Shown here: one piece after another, positions 39,544-48,019 of the stretch
How positions within the stretch are numbered: position 1 is the first letter of the stretch
Layout of the letters: each line of letters opens with the position of its first letter
Assembly: GCF_031200575.1 (NCBI RefSeq)
Contig: NZ_CP133597.1
Span: forward strand, 124,001 to 188,000
Origin: Ferroplasma sp.
GTDB lineage: Archaea > Thermoplasmatota > Thermoplasmata > Thermoplasmatales > Thermoplasmataceae
DNA length: 64,000 nucleotides
Reading direction: 5' to 3'
Position numbers and translations under genes: made by a program
The notes under the pieces: model-generated
Databases searched by the model: none
Told to the model about the DNA's origin: nothing
Seen by the model: the letters and a program-made list of their open reading frames with translations, nothing else

Positions 39544-39732
39544 ATGGCTAATGTAAAATTTTGTCCATCAGAGGCCCATATACAGGTTAAAAAAGGTTTG
39601 CTTAGAAAGTCAAGCACACAGGAAAGTTATCCAATGGAAAGACTATATGTACAGGAAGTAATGGACGGCTCGCTTTCATATAAACCGGTAGGCTGGATAT
39701 GTCCTAAATGCGGGCATGTTGAAATAGAATGA
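39544..39732 (+). CDS. small CPxCG zinc-binding-like protein, 62 residues
   Basis: Not recognised by name. A 62-residue protein with a C-terminal WICPKCGHVEIE knuckle and an N-terminal FCPSEAH, so three Cys and up to two His could bind one metal ion. The middle is polar with VKKGLLRKSSTQESYPMERLYVQEV. The ATG at 39544 is preceded by AAAATATAAGTATAATATTC at TATA distance. It looks like a conserved small zinc protein rather than chance, since the CPKCGH ending is common in archaeal mini-proteins. It lies between tRNA-Leu and a methyltransferase gene. Confidence 0.7.
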   Translation: MANVKFCPSEAHIQVKKGLLRKSSTQESYPMERLYVQEVMDGSLSYKPVGWICPKCGHVEIE

Positions 39733-39813
39733 ATCATATTTTTACTGGCATTATTATACTTGATGCACCAATCTACAGATAAAAATTTAGTAATATTTTG
39801 GCTAATGAGATTA

Positions 39814-39821
39814 ATTTATAT
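39814..39821 (+). promoter_or_regulatory. TATA box that sets the methyltransferase start
   Basis: TTTATATA is centred 26 nt before the ATG at 39843. This argues that translation begins there on a leaderless mRNA rather than at an in-frame TTG at 39798 or ATG at 39822, which would lie upstream of transcription start. Confidence 0.6.
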
Positions 39822-39842
39822 ATGCTATCCACATATTTTTTC

Positions 39843-40592
39843 ATGGATGGATATGATAAAACTAGAGATTTTTTTGCGAAAAATTCTGGATATTATTCTA
39901 GAAGTGAATCTCATGCAGGGGATAACGATCTTAACATTCTTGTAGATATGATTAAACTGCAGGGTGATATGATAGGACTGGACGCAGCTACTGGTGCCGG
40001 ATTTACAGCAGTTAAAATGGCACAGAGAATTTCCAAAGTATATGCACTGGACATGGTCGAAAATATGCTGGAGGAAACAGGGAAACTGGCCAGGAAGGAA
40101 GGGCTTAAAAATATAATTACAGTTAAGGGTTATGTTGATTCAATGCCATTCGAGAATGAAAAATTTGATGTTGTTGCATCAAGAAGGGCCCCGCATCACT
40201 TCATGGATAAAAATAAATTTGCCAAAGAATGCTACAGGGTTTTGAAAGATGGTGGAAGGATAGGCATAGACGACATGACTGCGCCTGATAACGTAATAAA
40301 AAATCTTAATGAATTTGAGAAAATACGCGACCCATCACACATGTGCGCTGCATCTCCTGAAGAGTGGGAAAAAATTCTAGAAAATGCTGGATTTGGTAAT
40401 ATCCAGATCAAGATATACAGGAGACAGGTTACATTTGAACAGTGGTTAAATCCAGTTGATAAGAGTTCCGATGAGGGTATACAATCCCTTGAATACCTTA
40501 TGAATGATACCAGTGGATTTGCTTCTGCAATAAGATGGGATGGGAAATCTTTTTATAAATCCTGGATAGTAATTGTGGGAACAAAACTTTAA
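39843..40592 (+). CDS. class I SAM-dependent methyltransferase (UbiE-like)
   Basis: Predicted SAM methyltransferase of about 249 residues. Motif I is GLDAATGAGFTAVKMA, then VYALDMVENML (acidic residue binding the SAM ribose), MPFENEKFDVVASRRAPHHF and VLKDGGRIGIDD. This order is typical of the Methyltransf_11/UbiE group. The substrate is not decided; quinone precursor methylation is attractive because futalosine and prenyltransferase genes occur in the window, but no sequence feature proves it. The start is set by the TATA box. The gene appears monocistronic. Confidence 0.82.
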   Translation: MDGYDKTRDFFAKNSGYYSRSESHAGDNDLNILVDMIKLQGDMIGLDAATGAGFTAVKMAQRISKVYALDMVENMLEETGKLARKEGLKNIITVKGYVDSMPFENEKFDVVASRRAPHHFMDKNKFAKECYRVLKDGGRIGIDDMTAPDNVIKNLNEFEKIRDPSHMCAASPEEWEKILENAGFGNIQIKIYRRQVTFEQWLNPVDKSSDEGIQSLEYLMNDTSGFASAIRWDGKSFYKSWIVIVGTKL

Positions 40593-40664
40593 AAAGAACG
40601 ATACCATTAATCCTGTGTTAAGAAAATTTATAAACTATTATGTATATGTATTGTAAGACAGAAT

Positions 40665-41339
40665 ATGACACACAGGGAGGAAGCACAGATGGATGTTAAG
40701 TTCAGAGTAAAAAATAAGAGCTGTTCACTCAGTGGATTATATTCCGAATTTGGAGTTAATTCCAGGGTTATCAAGAAGGAAATGAAAGAGGGCATTGTTT
40801 ATGAGATCGCTGAAATTTATTACAAAAAAAACGATCTAGAAAAGATACTTGCATCCATTAGATCAAACAGTGAGGTCATTAATGTTGATACCCTATATAG
40901 CAATGAGAACATATTGATAATAAAATTAACCACAGAGGAATGCCCCATACTGGGCATAATTAAAAAATATTCTGGAGAAGGAAAAACGACATTCACCAAG
41001 GAGGAAAAAATAGAGGAAGGCGAAAACGTTTGGTATATGTCCATGACCAGTGTGGAGCTTGTAAAAGAACTTTCAGAAAGGCTCAAGGATGCTACTGGTG
41101 ATGATGTGTTAGTGAATATATATAAAAAATCCAGGGTTGATAAAAAATCGCTTTTCATAGTAAAGGAGGCATATGATCTTGGTTTTTTTGATGTCCCGAA
41201 GAGGATTAATCTTTTGGAACTTTCTGCAACTTTAAATATACCTCCCACAACCCTGGACTTAATTATAAGGAAGTCTCTGAAATATTTTCTCGATGTTGAA
41301 ATTGCATCTGGAGAAAAAGTACAGACAACCAGGGAGTAG
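40665..41339 (+). CDS. Bat-type regulator with HTH_10 domain
   Basis: Probable transcription factor, 224 residues. The C-terminal 55 residues (LFIVKEAYDLGFFDVPKRINLLELSATLNIPPTTLDLIIRKS) match the HTH_10 domain of bacterioopsin-activator-like archaeal regulators. The N-terminal two thirds resemble the ligand or sensor part of such proteins, with alternating strands and helices and no cofactor motif that I recognise. TTTATAAACT about 30 nt upstream is the likely TATA box. The stop lies 2 nt before a FAD-protein gene, so both are probably one unit and the regulator may respond to redox or energy state. Confidence 0.8.
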   Translation: MTHREEAQMDVKFRVKNKSCSLSGLYSEFGVNSRVIKKEMKEGIVYEIAEIYYKKNDLEKILASIRSNSEVINVDTLYSNENILIIKLTTEECPILGIIKKYSGEGKTTFTKEEKIEEGENVWYMSMTSVELVKELSERLKDATGDDVLVNIYKKSRVDKKSLFIVKEAYDLGFFDVPKRINLLELSATLNIPPTTLDLIIRKSLKYFLDVEIASGEKVQTTRE

Positions 41340-41341
41340 AT

Positions 41342-42208
41342 TTGAGAGAATACAGGAATGTAATTATAGGGTCAGGGTACTCAGGCTTAAACGCTTATTA
41401 TGGAATCAGGGATAAAAAAGGCACATTGCTGATAGATTCTACAGGAAATTTCATATACCATTCAAAGCAGAGGGATATTGCCATAGAAATTCCGCAGGCT
41501 ACCCGGGAGAGGGTGGATAAGATTGATATTAATAATCATTGCATATACACAGAGAACAGCGAATATTGTGCAGAGAATATTGTTATTGCAACCGGATGCA
41601 ACAGGCAGAACCAGATAGAATTCATGAAAAATGAAAATATATACAGAAATAAATACCTAGGATCTGCCAATGAATATGATGATTATATTCTTCTCCAGTT
41701 TATACTGAAACTGAATATGAATGGCATAAATGCAGGCTACAGCGGTAATTTCCTGGCTGGACTTGGAGAAAATGTGGCAGCCGCTGTCAGGGATTTCCTT
41801 ATGGCATCTAAAATACCTATTGCCCAGGAACCGGATTTTATTTTCCCAAGATGCAGGCCGGCTCTGTTTGAAAATTTCATAAAGGTTGATGAAAATTTTA
41901 TGGCAAAAGATGGTTTATATGCCATAGGCGATATAATTGATTCAGATATAAGATCTGGAGAGCTTTCAATGAGGCAGGGGGCATTTGTTGGAAAGCATAT
42001 TAATGGGAATGGTGATAATTTCAAGCCGGTCTTTATAGTAGTGCTGGACAACTTTAAAGGTACAGGCATAAGAATTAAAAGCAGATATCCGTGGGGTATG
42101 AAGGAAGCTTCGACCCGAACAGGATATTTATATTCGTTAATGCCTGAATTCCTGATAGAATATTACCGGTTAAGGAGGGGAAAAATGGGATTCATAAGTG
42201 TGCTTTAA
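41342..42208 (+). CDS. short FAD-dependent oxidoreductase (NDH-2-like, no NAD domain seen)
   Basis: Flavoprotein of 288 residues. The N-terminal FAD loop is NVIIGSGYSGLNA, followed by ENIVIATGC and the C-terminal FAD segment GLYAIGDIIDSDIRSGELSMRQGAFVGKHI. These are the FAD parts of type II NADH dehydrogenases and pyridine-nucleotide oxidoreductases. The usual NAD(P)-binding Rossmann insert is much reduced: the total is about 100 residues short. The start is TTG at 41342, with AGGGAG upstream; no earlier ATG exists. It is coupled to the Bat-type regulator gene. The electron donor and acceptor are unknown; a quinone is plausible. Confidence 0.72.
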   Translation: MREYRNVIIGSGYSGLNAYYGIRDKKGTLLIDSTGNFIYHSKQRDIAIEIPQATRERVDKIDINNHCIYTENSEYCAENIVIATGCNRQNQIEFMKNENIYRNKYLGSANEYDDYILLQFILKLNMNGINAGYSGNFLAGLGENVAAAVRDFLMASKIPIAQEPDFIFPRCRPALFENFIKVDENFMAKDGLYAIGDIIDSDIRSGELSMRQGAFVGKHINGNGDNFKPVFIVVLDNFKGTGIRIKSRYPWGMKEASTRTGYLYSLMPEFLIEYYRLRRGKMGFISVL

Positions 42209-42226
42209 TCAAAAATATTTTCAATA

Positions 42227-42236
42227 AAATTTATTA
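42227..42236 (+). promoter_or_regulatory. TATA box of the second ubiA gene
   Basis: AAATTTATTA is centred 26 nt before the ATG at 42258, consistent with a leaderless start there. Confidence 0.5.
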
Positions 42237-42257
42237 GTTTTGCACAGATAACGTAGG

Positions 42258-43154
42258 ATGTGGGATCCGGGAGGAGCCAGGGACGTCAAGAGCAAATTGT
42301 ACATAATTTTGAGGTTTCTGAGGATGGAGCAGACATTTTTCAGTCTCCCCATGGCATATCTTGGAGCGTTCCTTGCTATACGGGGAATTCCGGACTTAAG
42401 GATACTGATACTAATTTTCTTTGCACTGTTTTTTGTTAGAATTGCCGGAATGACAAATGATAACCTGGCCGACAGGTTCATAGACGCAAAAAACCCCAGA
42501 ACAAAAACAAGGCCGCTGGTAACCGGTGTCATTACTGTAAAAAATGCGTATACATTGATTGCAATAGGCCTCGTCGGATATTTTATATCTGTGTATTTTA
42601 TCAATATTGTGGCTTTTTCAATATCGCCACTTGGTGCACTTATTATTATGAGTTATCCTTATATGAAGAGATATACATCATTTGCAAATTACCAGATTGC
42701 ATCAATACAGGGGCTTTCTGTCATGGCAGGTGCAATAGCTGCCATAGGTGTTCACACCCCTATTTATATAATAGATAGAATACCATGGTTTTTCGTATTT
42801 GCAACCATATTCTGGGCACTGGGATTCGATCTTTATAATCACATACCTGATATGGAATATGATAGGGAAAACAACCTGCACAGTTTTGCCACCCTGCTCG
42901 GAAAAAATGCACTTAAATTCGCTGGCCTCAATCAGATTCTCTCAGTGGCCCTGGCATTCGGCGGGGATATTGTATATAGATTGAATATTCTATCCTATGC
43001 AACCACAACCCTTCACGGAGGAATCATGCTGGCCGCATTCCTGCTCGCATATAAGGGTAACTTTGGCAAGGCATTTTATTACAATATATACGCTTCCGTG
43101 GTGCTGGCCATGGGCATTATAATCGATGTGGCACTGGGGTTTCCAGCATTATGA
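42258..43154 (+). CDS. UbiA family prenyltransferase, MqnP-like copy 2
   Basis: Membrane prenyltransferase of 298 residues with about nine membrane segments. The first Asp-rich motif is complete: DNLADRFIDAKNPRTKTRPL has three acidic residues at four-residue spacing. The second is LYNHIPDMEYDRENNLHS. MKRYTSF lies between them, as in MqnP and UbiA. This copy is the better candidate for transfer of a prenyl chain to the menaquinone ring precursor in the futalosine route; the paralogue at 35765 lacks one Asp. It stands alone, with its own TATA box, after the FAD-protein gene. Confidence 0.85.
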   Translation: MWDPGGARDVKSKLYIILRFLRMEQTFFSLPMAYLGAFLAIRGIPDLRILILIFFALFFVRIAGMTNDNLADRFIDAKNPRTKTRPLVTGVITVKNAYTLIAIGLVGYFISVYFINIVAFSISPLGALIIMSYPYMKRYTSFANYQIASIQGLSVMAGAIAAIGVHTPIYIIDRIPWFFVFATIFWALGFDLYNHIPDMEYDRENNLHSFATLLGKNALKFAGLNQILSVALAFGGDIVYRLNILSYATTTLHGGIMLAAFLLAYKGNFGKAFYYNIYASVVLAMGIIIDVALGFPAL

Positions 43155-43323
43155 TGCCCAAATTACATGATAGAATTCCATAAATTTTCAGGTATATCAG
43201 GCGGGGCTTCAGGATTTGTATTTACACATAATATGGAACAGTTCCTATATGAATGTGGAAAAATTACAGGTCAATATCTTAAATTCAATAAATATTAATT
43301 AACTAACCTGTTATTATCATCCT

Positions 43324-43992
43324 ATGTATGAAGAGGAAAAAAAACTTGCTGCAATGGAGGCTTTAAAATATGTGCATAGCGGCATGAAGATCGGGCTCGG
43401 TACGGGGTCAACAACAAAGTATTTTCTTGACGGCCTGGGGGAAATGGTGAAATCCGGAAAAATTTCAGATATTACGGGCGTCCCCACCTCCATCAGAACA
43501 GAGGAACTGGCCAGGTCCTATGGGATAAAAACTGCCAACAACGTGGAGGGAATTGAAATAGATTTCGATGGTGCTGATGAATTCGACCCTGCAGGCAATC
43601 TTGTCAAGGGTGGTGGTGGGGCACTTGTAAGGGAAAAAATAGTGGCGTATAATAGCAGTGATGTCTATATAATGGCTGATCACTCTAAATTTTCACAGAG
43701 ATTGCATAATTTTCCACTTCCAGTGGAAGTTCTCCCCTTCATGGAGGAAAGCACCAGAAAAAACATAGAAGAATTGGGATGTGTTTCAACTTTCAGAGAC
43801 CGGAAAAAGTTCAGGAGTGACAATGGTAATTATATCCTTGACTGTAAATTTGAATACACAGACCCGGATCTGGAATCCCGAATTAAAATGATCCCCGGTG
43901 TTGTTGAAGTTGGAATATTCAGGGGCATAGCCACCAGAATATTCATGGGGAATGGTGGACAATGCAGAATAATGGATTTTAAAAAATCATAA
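43324..43992 (+). CDS. rpiA: ribose-5-phosphate isomerase A
   Basis: Interconverts ribose 5-phosphate and ribulose 5-phosphate. It has 222 residues, the normal length. The signatures GLGTGSTTKYF near residue 25, DFDGADEFDP near 81 and KGGGGALVREKI (catalytic Glu and Lys region) near 95 are intact, as is the C-terminal GVVEVGIF. AATAAATATT lies about 30 nt upstream. The last 6 nt overlap the end of the convergent phoU-like gene. Confidence 0.96.
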   Translation: MYEEEKKLAAMEALKYVHSGMKIGLGTGSTTKYFLDGLGEMVKSGKISDITGVPTSIRTEELARSYGIKTANNVEGIEIDFDGADEFDPAGNLVKGGGGALVREKIVAYNSSDVYIMADHSKFSQRLHNFPLPVEVLPFMEESTRKNIEELGCVSTFRDRKKFRSDNGNYILDCKFEYTDPDLESRIKMIPGVVEVGIFRGIATRIFMGNGGQCRIMDFKKS

Positions 43993-44955
43993 TGTTATTT
44001 CATTCTGCATTGAAAGCACCATGTCCATTGCAAGTTCGGCTATATCCGTGGAATATAGTGCTATCCTGGATATTTCTTCTGATGAAAAAGATACAGTTGC
44101 AATGTCAGAATTTCTCCCCAGGTCAAGAAGCTCCTTTTTCTGGGTCATTATAGTTTTTTTGAATGATATTATATCGTTGAGGCCGTTATATTTTTTAGAG
44201 TAGAAGAGCGCCATTGATTTTTTATATAGATCAAGTGAGAATGTAAGGTTCTCAACAATCTTTTGGTAGGGAACCTCCACATCTTCCCTATCCAGCCAGA
44301 TTTTACATATGTTCACTGTATGATCTGCCATCCTTTCCAGAATCCTTGATATAATTAAGTAGTATATGCTATTTGGGTCTTCACAGCTTTTACCCTTTAC
44401 CTCCCTGTATATGTACCATTGAAAACGATCTATTTCATCATCACGCTCTATAACATTCCTTAGTAGGTCAAGGTCCCTGTCGTTTATGCCCTTGATCGTG
44501 TCGTAAATCATAGATTCAACATTCAGTGACATACGTTTTATGGAATTGTATATAGGATATGAATTGGAATTAAGTACATTCTGAAGCACGATTCTCTTTG
44601 AGTCTTCCTCAAATATTTCTATGCCTATAACAAGTTTTGAAAATTTTTTTATTGCCTCGCGTGTTTCATCGCTAATGTAAAATGAGCTGGTTATCGCAAG
44701 AGTGTCATATCCTGATATATATAGAGAAATAAGGGCCCTCTGAATGCTTTTGGAATCCATTTTGGAGTTGAGGACCAGATGCTTTTCTATATCGGTTTTC
44801 ACATCACCGCTACCATAGAGTATTAACCTGTTTCTGGATTCTTCTATCTTGACCTCGCTGCTCTGTTGCAGGTTGTTGCTCTTTACCCATTTCGAGGGTA
44901 ACGATACTATGTATGTTGACCCGCCTGTAAGCTGTATCTTTCTGACTGATTGCAT
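43987..44955 (-). CDS. phoU: archaeal PhoU-like regulator with N-terminal SpoVT/AbrB domain
   Basis: Protein of 322 residues. The first 50 (VRKIQLTGGSTYIVSLPSKWVKSNNL) form a SpoVT/AbrB-type DNA-binding domain. The rest is helical with two PhoU-like repeats containing RIxxxxxxxI and ERMADHTVNICKI, the usual metal-binding ExxxD pattern. In archaea this fusion is annotated as a phosphate uptake regulator. Its own promoter zone contains ACTATATA (44975-44982), similar to arms found before both phosphate transporter genes of the window. A role in phosphate control is thus likely but inferred. Confidence 0.85.
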   Translation of the reverse strand: MQSVRKIQLTGGSTYIVSLPSKWVKSNNLQQSSEVKIEESRNRLILYGSGDVKTDIEKHLVLNSKMDSKSIQRALISLYISGYDTLAITSSFYISDETREAIKKFSKLVIGIEIFEEDSKRIVLQNVLNSNSYPIYNSIKRMSLNVESMIYDTIKGINDRDLDLLRNVIERDDEIDRFQWYIYREVKGKSCEDPNSIYYLIISRILERMADHTVNICKIWLDREDVEVPYQKIVENLTFSLDLYKKSMALFYSKKYNGLNDIISFKKTIMTQKKELLDLGRNSDIATVSFSSEEISRIALYSTDIAELAMDMVLSMQNEITL

Positions 44956-45012
44956 GTATATATAATAATTAATAACTATATATAAATATCTATTAAATTC
45001 ATAAATACATAT

Positions 45013-45717
45013 TCAAGATTTCACAATACCTCTTTTACTCATAAAATATGCCAGGGCTATTCCGATCACATAGAGAACACCTATAGATGCTATATATTCA
45101 TCAGCCAGCGCGAATACATAGAATTCATAGAATGTCAACCTCCCAACATTCACAGGGCCTGCTGTTGTAATTGTAATGTTTCCTGCAATAGTGTAATTTG
45201 TATCGTACAGGCCAGATGGTAGCTTTGTATCATAATAAATGGTGGTGATCCCATTCTTTTCAGTATGGTTAAGTTTGGAATAAGTTATGTTTTGTGAATA
45301 TGTTCCACCCGAATATATATACAGATATGAGCCATTCAGAGAGCCTGTATAATTTGTTGTAACTGTGAAGTTATAATTCTTATCCACACCGGAAAATGGA
45401 GATATGTCAATATTTAATGATGTGCCGTTGATGTCCTTGCTTTCCTTTCCATTGAGGTCATAGAAATATGTGGAATACATCCCCCCGGCTATGATGAGTA
45501 CAACAAGCAGTATTACTATGCCACCAAATAGTCTGGGCTTGAATTTGTACATGCCGAGAAAATGCATCAGCAGAAACATTACAACCGGTATGGTAAATAT
45601 CAGGAGAAACAGATAAGCATAATATATTGACACAGAAAAAACCATAAGCGCGTAAAGTATGGCTATAAGCGGTATAAACAGCCTGTTGTGTCTTGTCAAG
45701 AATTCTCTTATGGTCAT
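45013..45717 (-). CDS. membrane protein with extracellular beta domain, unknown
   Basis: Not recognised. It has 234 residues with membrane segments at about 13-32, 35-52 and 63-82, then an extracellular domain of about 110 residues rich in Thr, Tyr and N-x-S/T sequons, then one final segment at about 205-226 and a short basic tail. The outside part is probably all beta. No cysteine pairs or catalytic motifs are visible. It stands alone on the minus strand, upstream (on the reading strand) of phoU, with GAACAG and AT-rich sequence before its ATG. Confidence 0.65.
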   Translation of the reverse strand: MTIREFLTRHNRLFIPLIAILYALMVFSVSIYYAYLFLLIFTIPVVMFLLMHFLGMYKFKPRLFGGIVILLVVLIIAGGMYSTYFYDLNGKESKDINGTSLNIDISPFSGVDKNYNFTVTTNYTGSLNGSYLYIYSGGTYSQNITYSKLNHTEKNGITTIYYDTKLPSGLYDTNYTIAGNITITTAGPVNVGRLTFYEFYVFALADEYIASIGVLYVIGIALAYFMSKRGIVKS

Positions 45718-45831
45718 TACTGTTCGTAGTTAATCATGTTATAAAAATATTGCATTAAAACCCATATATAACAGGAGCTAAAAAAATAGGACATTTTTTG
45801 TAAGGTTATAAATATTAAAATAATATCAATA

Positions 45832-46977
45832 ATGGTGTACGATGTAATTATATCGGGGGCTGGCCCCTCTGGGTCCTATTTAGCATATTTACTATCAAAA
45901 AACGGGTACAGTGTACTTCAGTTAGAGGAGCATAAGGAAATAGGAAAGCCGGTAGAATGTACTGGGCTTGTATCAGAAAGGGTATTTGGGTACGTAAAAT
46001 CAAAATCTCAGATTAATGAGGTACATGGGGCAAACGTATTTTTTCCCAATGGAAAAAGTATACACATATCAAAGGGGGAAAAAACCATAGTAATGTACAG
46101 GGACGAATTTGACAAAGACGTATCCGCCATGGCAATAGGTACAGGCACAGACACAAGGATAAACGCCAGGGTTCTAGACGCCAGGGTAAATGATGACTAC
46201 GCCGAGGTGAAATACCGTGAAAATGGAGAAATAAAGTATCAAAAGGCCAGCATTGTTGTGGGTGCAGATGGTGCAACCAGCAGAATAAGACAGGCACTGA
46301 ACTATGAAAGGCCAAGAAAACTTATATCCACATATCAGGTAGATTCTTCATTTCACCTAGAAGACCAGGATGATGTTAATGTCTTTATAGGTTCAGAAAA
46401 TAGCAAGGGTTTTTTTGGCTGGGCAGTGCCATCAGGAGAAATAACCAGGATAGGCGTTGGTGTGGACCATGTAACCGCAATCAAGTATTTCAAAAATATA
46501 AATAGTAGATTCGAAAGATCACAGATCCTGGGCATAAATGCTGGACCGATCCCCATAAATTACCTTAAGAAGACATACTCCAGCAGATCGGTCCTGCTTG
46601 GTGATGCGGCCGGAATAGTGAAACCACTCTCTGGAGGAGGGATTTACACCGGTATAGTATCAGCCAAAAATGCATATACAGCCATCAACCATGCCTTTGA
46701 AAAAGATGATTTTTCAGAGAAGTCCATGAGCGAATACCAGAAGCTCTGGAAGCGCGAAATAGGAAGAGAACTATATATTGATTCGATTATTCAGAGATAT
46801 TTTGCCAGAATAAGCACAAATGATGAAATGTTGAATAAAATATACAGTACCATAGACACTGAGGACATAATAAAAAGGATTAATTCCCTTGGTGATATAG
46901 ACTATCCTGCGAGGGTTGTATTTTCTATTCTCATGAGAAAACCCAGACTGGTCAAATATTTCCTTTTAGGTGGGTAG
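45832..46977 (+). CDS. geranylgeranyl reductase family flavoprotein
   Basis: FAD enzyme that saturates geranylgeranyl chains of archaeal lipids or isoprenoid quinones. It has 381 residues. The FAD loop is VIISGAGPSGSYLAYLL at the N terminus, then EEHKEIGKPVECTGLVSERV with the conserved Cys, GFFGWAVPSG (the family GWxxP motif), and VLLGDAAGIVKPLSGGGIYTG. TTATAAATATT about 20 nt upstream may be its TATA box. Digeranylgeranylglycerophospholipid reductase is the standard annotation. A quinone side chain as substrate is also possible given the menaquinone genes nearby. Confidence 0.9.
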   Translation: MVYDVIISGAGPSGSYLAYLLSKNGYSVLQLEEHKEIGKPVECTGLVSERVFGYVKSKSQINEVHGANVFFPNGKSIHISKGEKTIVMYRDEFDKDVSAMAIGTGTDTRINARVLDARVNDDYAEVKYRENGEIKYQKASIVVGADGATSRIRQALNYERPRKLISTYQVDSSFHLEDQDDVNVFIGSENSKGFFGWAVPSGEITRIGVGVDHVTAIKYFKNINSRFERSQILGINAGPIPINYLKKTYSSRSVLLGDAAGIVKPLSGGGIYTGIVSAKNAYTAINHAFEKDDFSEKSMSEYQKLWKREIGRELYIDSIIQRYFARISTNDEMLNKIYSTIDTEDIIKRINSLGDIDYPARVVFSILMRKPRLVKYFLLGG

Positions 46978-47058
46978 TGTAAGGATATAAACAATTATTA
47001 ATCGATTATATTTGAAATTCATGATTAAGTTAATTAATTATGAATTATTAAACTGTGA

Positions 47059-47940
47059 ATGAAGGGGAAGATTTTTTATTTTATGCTCCTGATTTCCGTT
47101 GTGGTCATATGGGGGGCGACGTTTCCAATTATGAAACTCTCGCTGTATTATATTACCCCAACCATGCTACTTTCTTTCAGATTCCTCCTTTCCGGGTTAC
47201 TCATGATGCCCATTGTAATGAAAAATAAAATGCTGGTAGAAAAAAAGAACGTAATTCTTGGGATAACGGGAGGAATACTTCTGTTTATTGCATATTATAC
47301 ACAAACAGTTGGTCTGGAATATACAACTTCCTCCCAGTCTGGGCTTATAACCGGGATGTATGTTGTATTGCTTCCCATAATTTCTCTCCTGTACCTAAAG
47401 ATAAAGCTCAATAAAATTGATGTGATTGCAGTTTCAGTTGGGTTTATAGGACTTATTTTAATGTCGTCCCTGAAATTCAATTCAGCCGACTCATTCGGTG
47501 ACCTTCTGACATTTATATGTGCCATATTTTATGCAATTCAGACGGCCTATGTATTCAAATATACAAAATTCCTGGACAGTATGGTTTTCACATTTTACCA
47601 GCTAGTCATAGTAGGAGTTCTCTCAACAATCTTCCTTCCATTCAGCTGGGAGCCATCGGGCCTATCAAAACCTATAGTTATTTTTACAATTGTTTTTACT
47701 GCCATTTTTGCCAGCTTCTTTGCCATACTTATAAACACGAAGGCATTAATGTATATTGAGCCCACCGCCGCTGGGGTGGTATATGTGGGTGAGCCGGTGT
47801 TTGCTGTTATTGCGTCCATACTTATATTGAGGGAAATACCTACACTGTACATTATCGCAGGTGGCATTATAATAGTACTGGCAATGCTTATGGAGACTGT
47901 CCATAAATATATAGAAACCAGAGGCTCCATGAATATATAA
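47059..47940 (+). CDS. EamA/DMT family transporter
   Basis: Drug/metabolite transporter of 293 residues with ten predicted membrane segments in two EamA repeats, about 5-130 and 145-285. VIWGATFPIMKLSL at the start and YIEPTAAGVVYVGEPVFAVIASILILREIP in the second repeat are typical. The substrate is unknown; amino-acid or metabolite export is usual. AT-rich sequence with GAATTATTAAAC lies just upstream. It is followed by the TATATAG-rich promoter zone of the broken phosphate transporter gene. Confidence 0.88.
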   Translation: MKGKIFYFMLLISVVVIWGATFPIMKLSLYYITPTMLLSFRFLLSGLLMMPIVMKNKMLVEKKNVILGITGGILLFIAYYTQTVGLEYTTSSQSGLITGMYVVLLPIISLLYLKIKLNKIDVIAVSVGFIGLILMSSLKFNSADSFGDLLTFICAIFYAIQTAYVFKYTKFLDSMVFTFYQLVIVGVLSTIFLPFSWEPSGLSKPIVIFTIVFTAIFASFFAILINTKALMYIEPTAAGVVYVGEPVFAVIASILILREIPTLYIIAGGIIIVLAMLMETVHKYIETRGSMNI

Positions 47941-47948
47941 TATATTTT

Positions 47949-47968
47949 ACTATATACATATATATAGT
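47949..47968. promoter_or_regulatory. ACTATATA/TATATAGT inverted repeat before the broken phosphate transporter
   Basis: ACTATATA at 47949-47956 and TATATAGT at 47961-47968 are exact inverted arms around CATA. A TATA-like ATATTTAT (47980-47987) follows 12 nt later and the ATG at 48020 lies 36 nt beyond its centre. A similar TATATAG element and the same TATA-to-ATG distance occur before the intact paralogue at 61733. A shared phosphate-responsive operator is inferred. Confidence 0.45.
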
Positions 47969-48019
47969 TTATATGGGAAATATTTATTCATATGCCGGGA
48001 ATATTTGCTCGGAAAAAAT

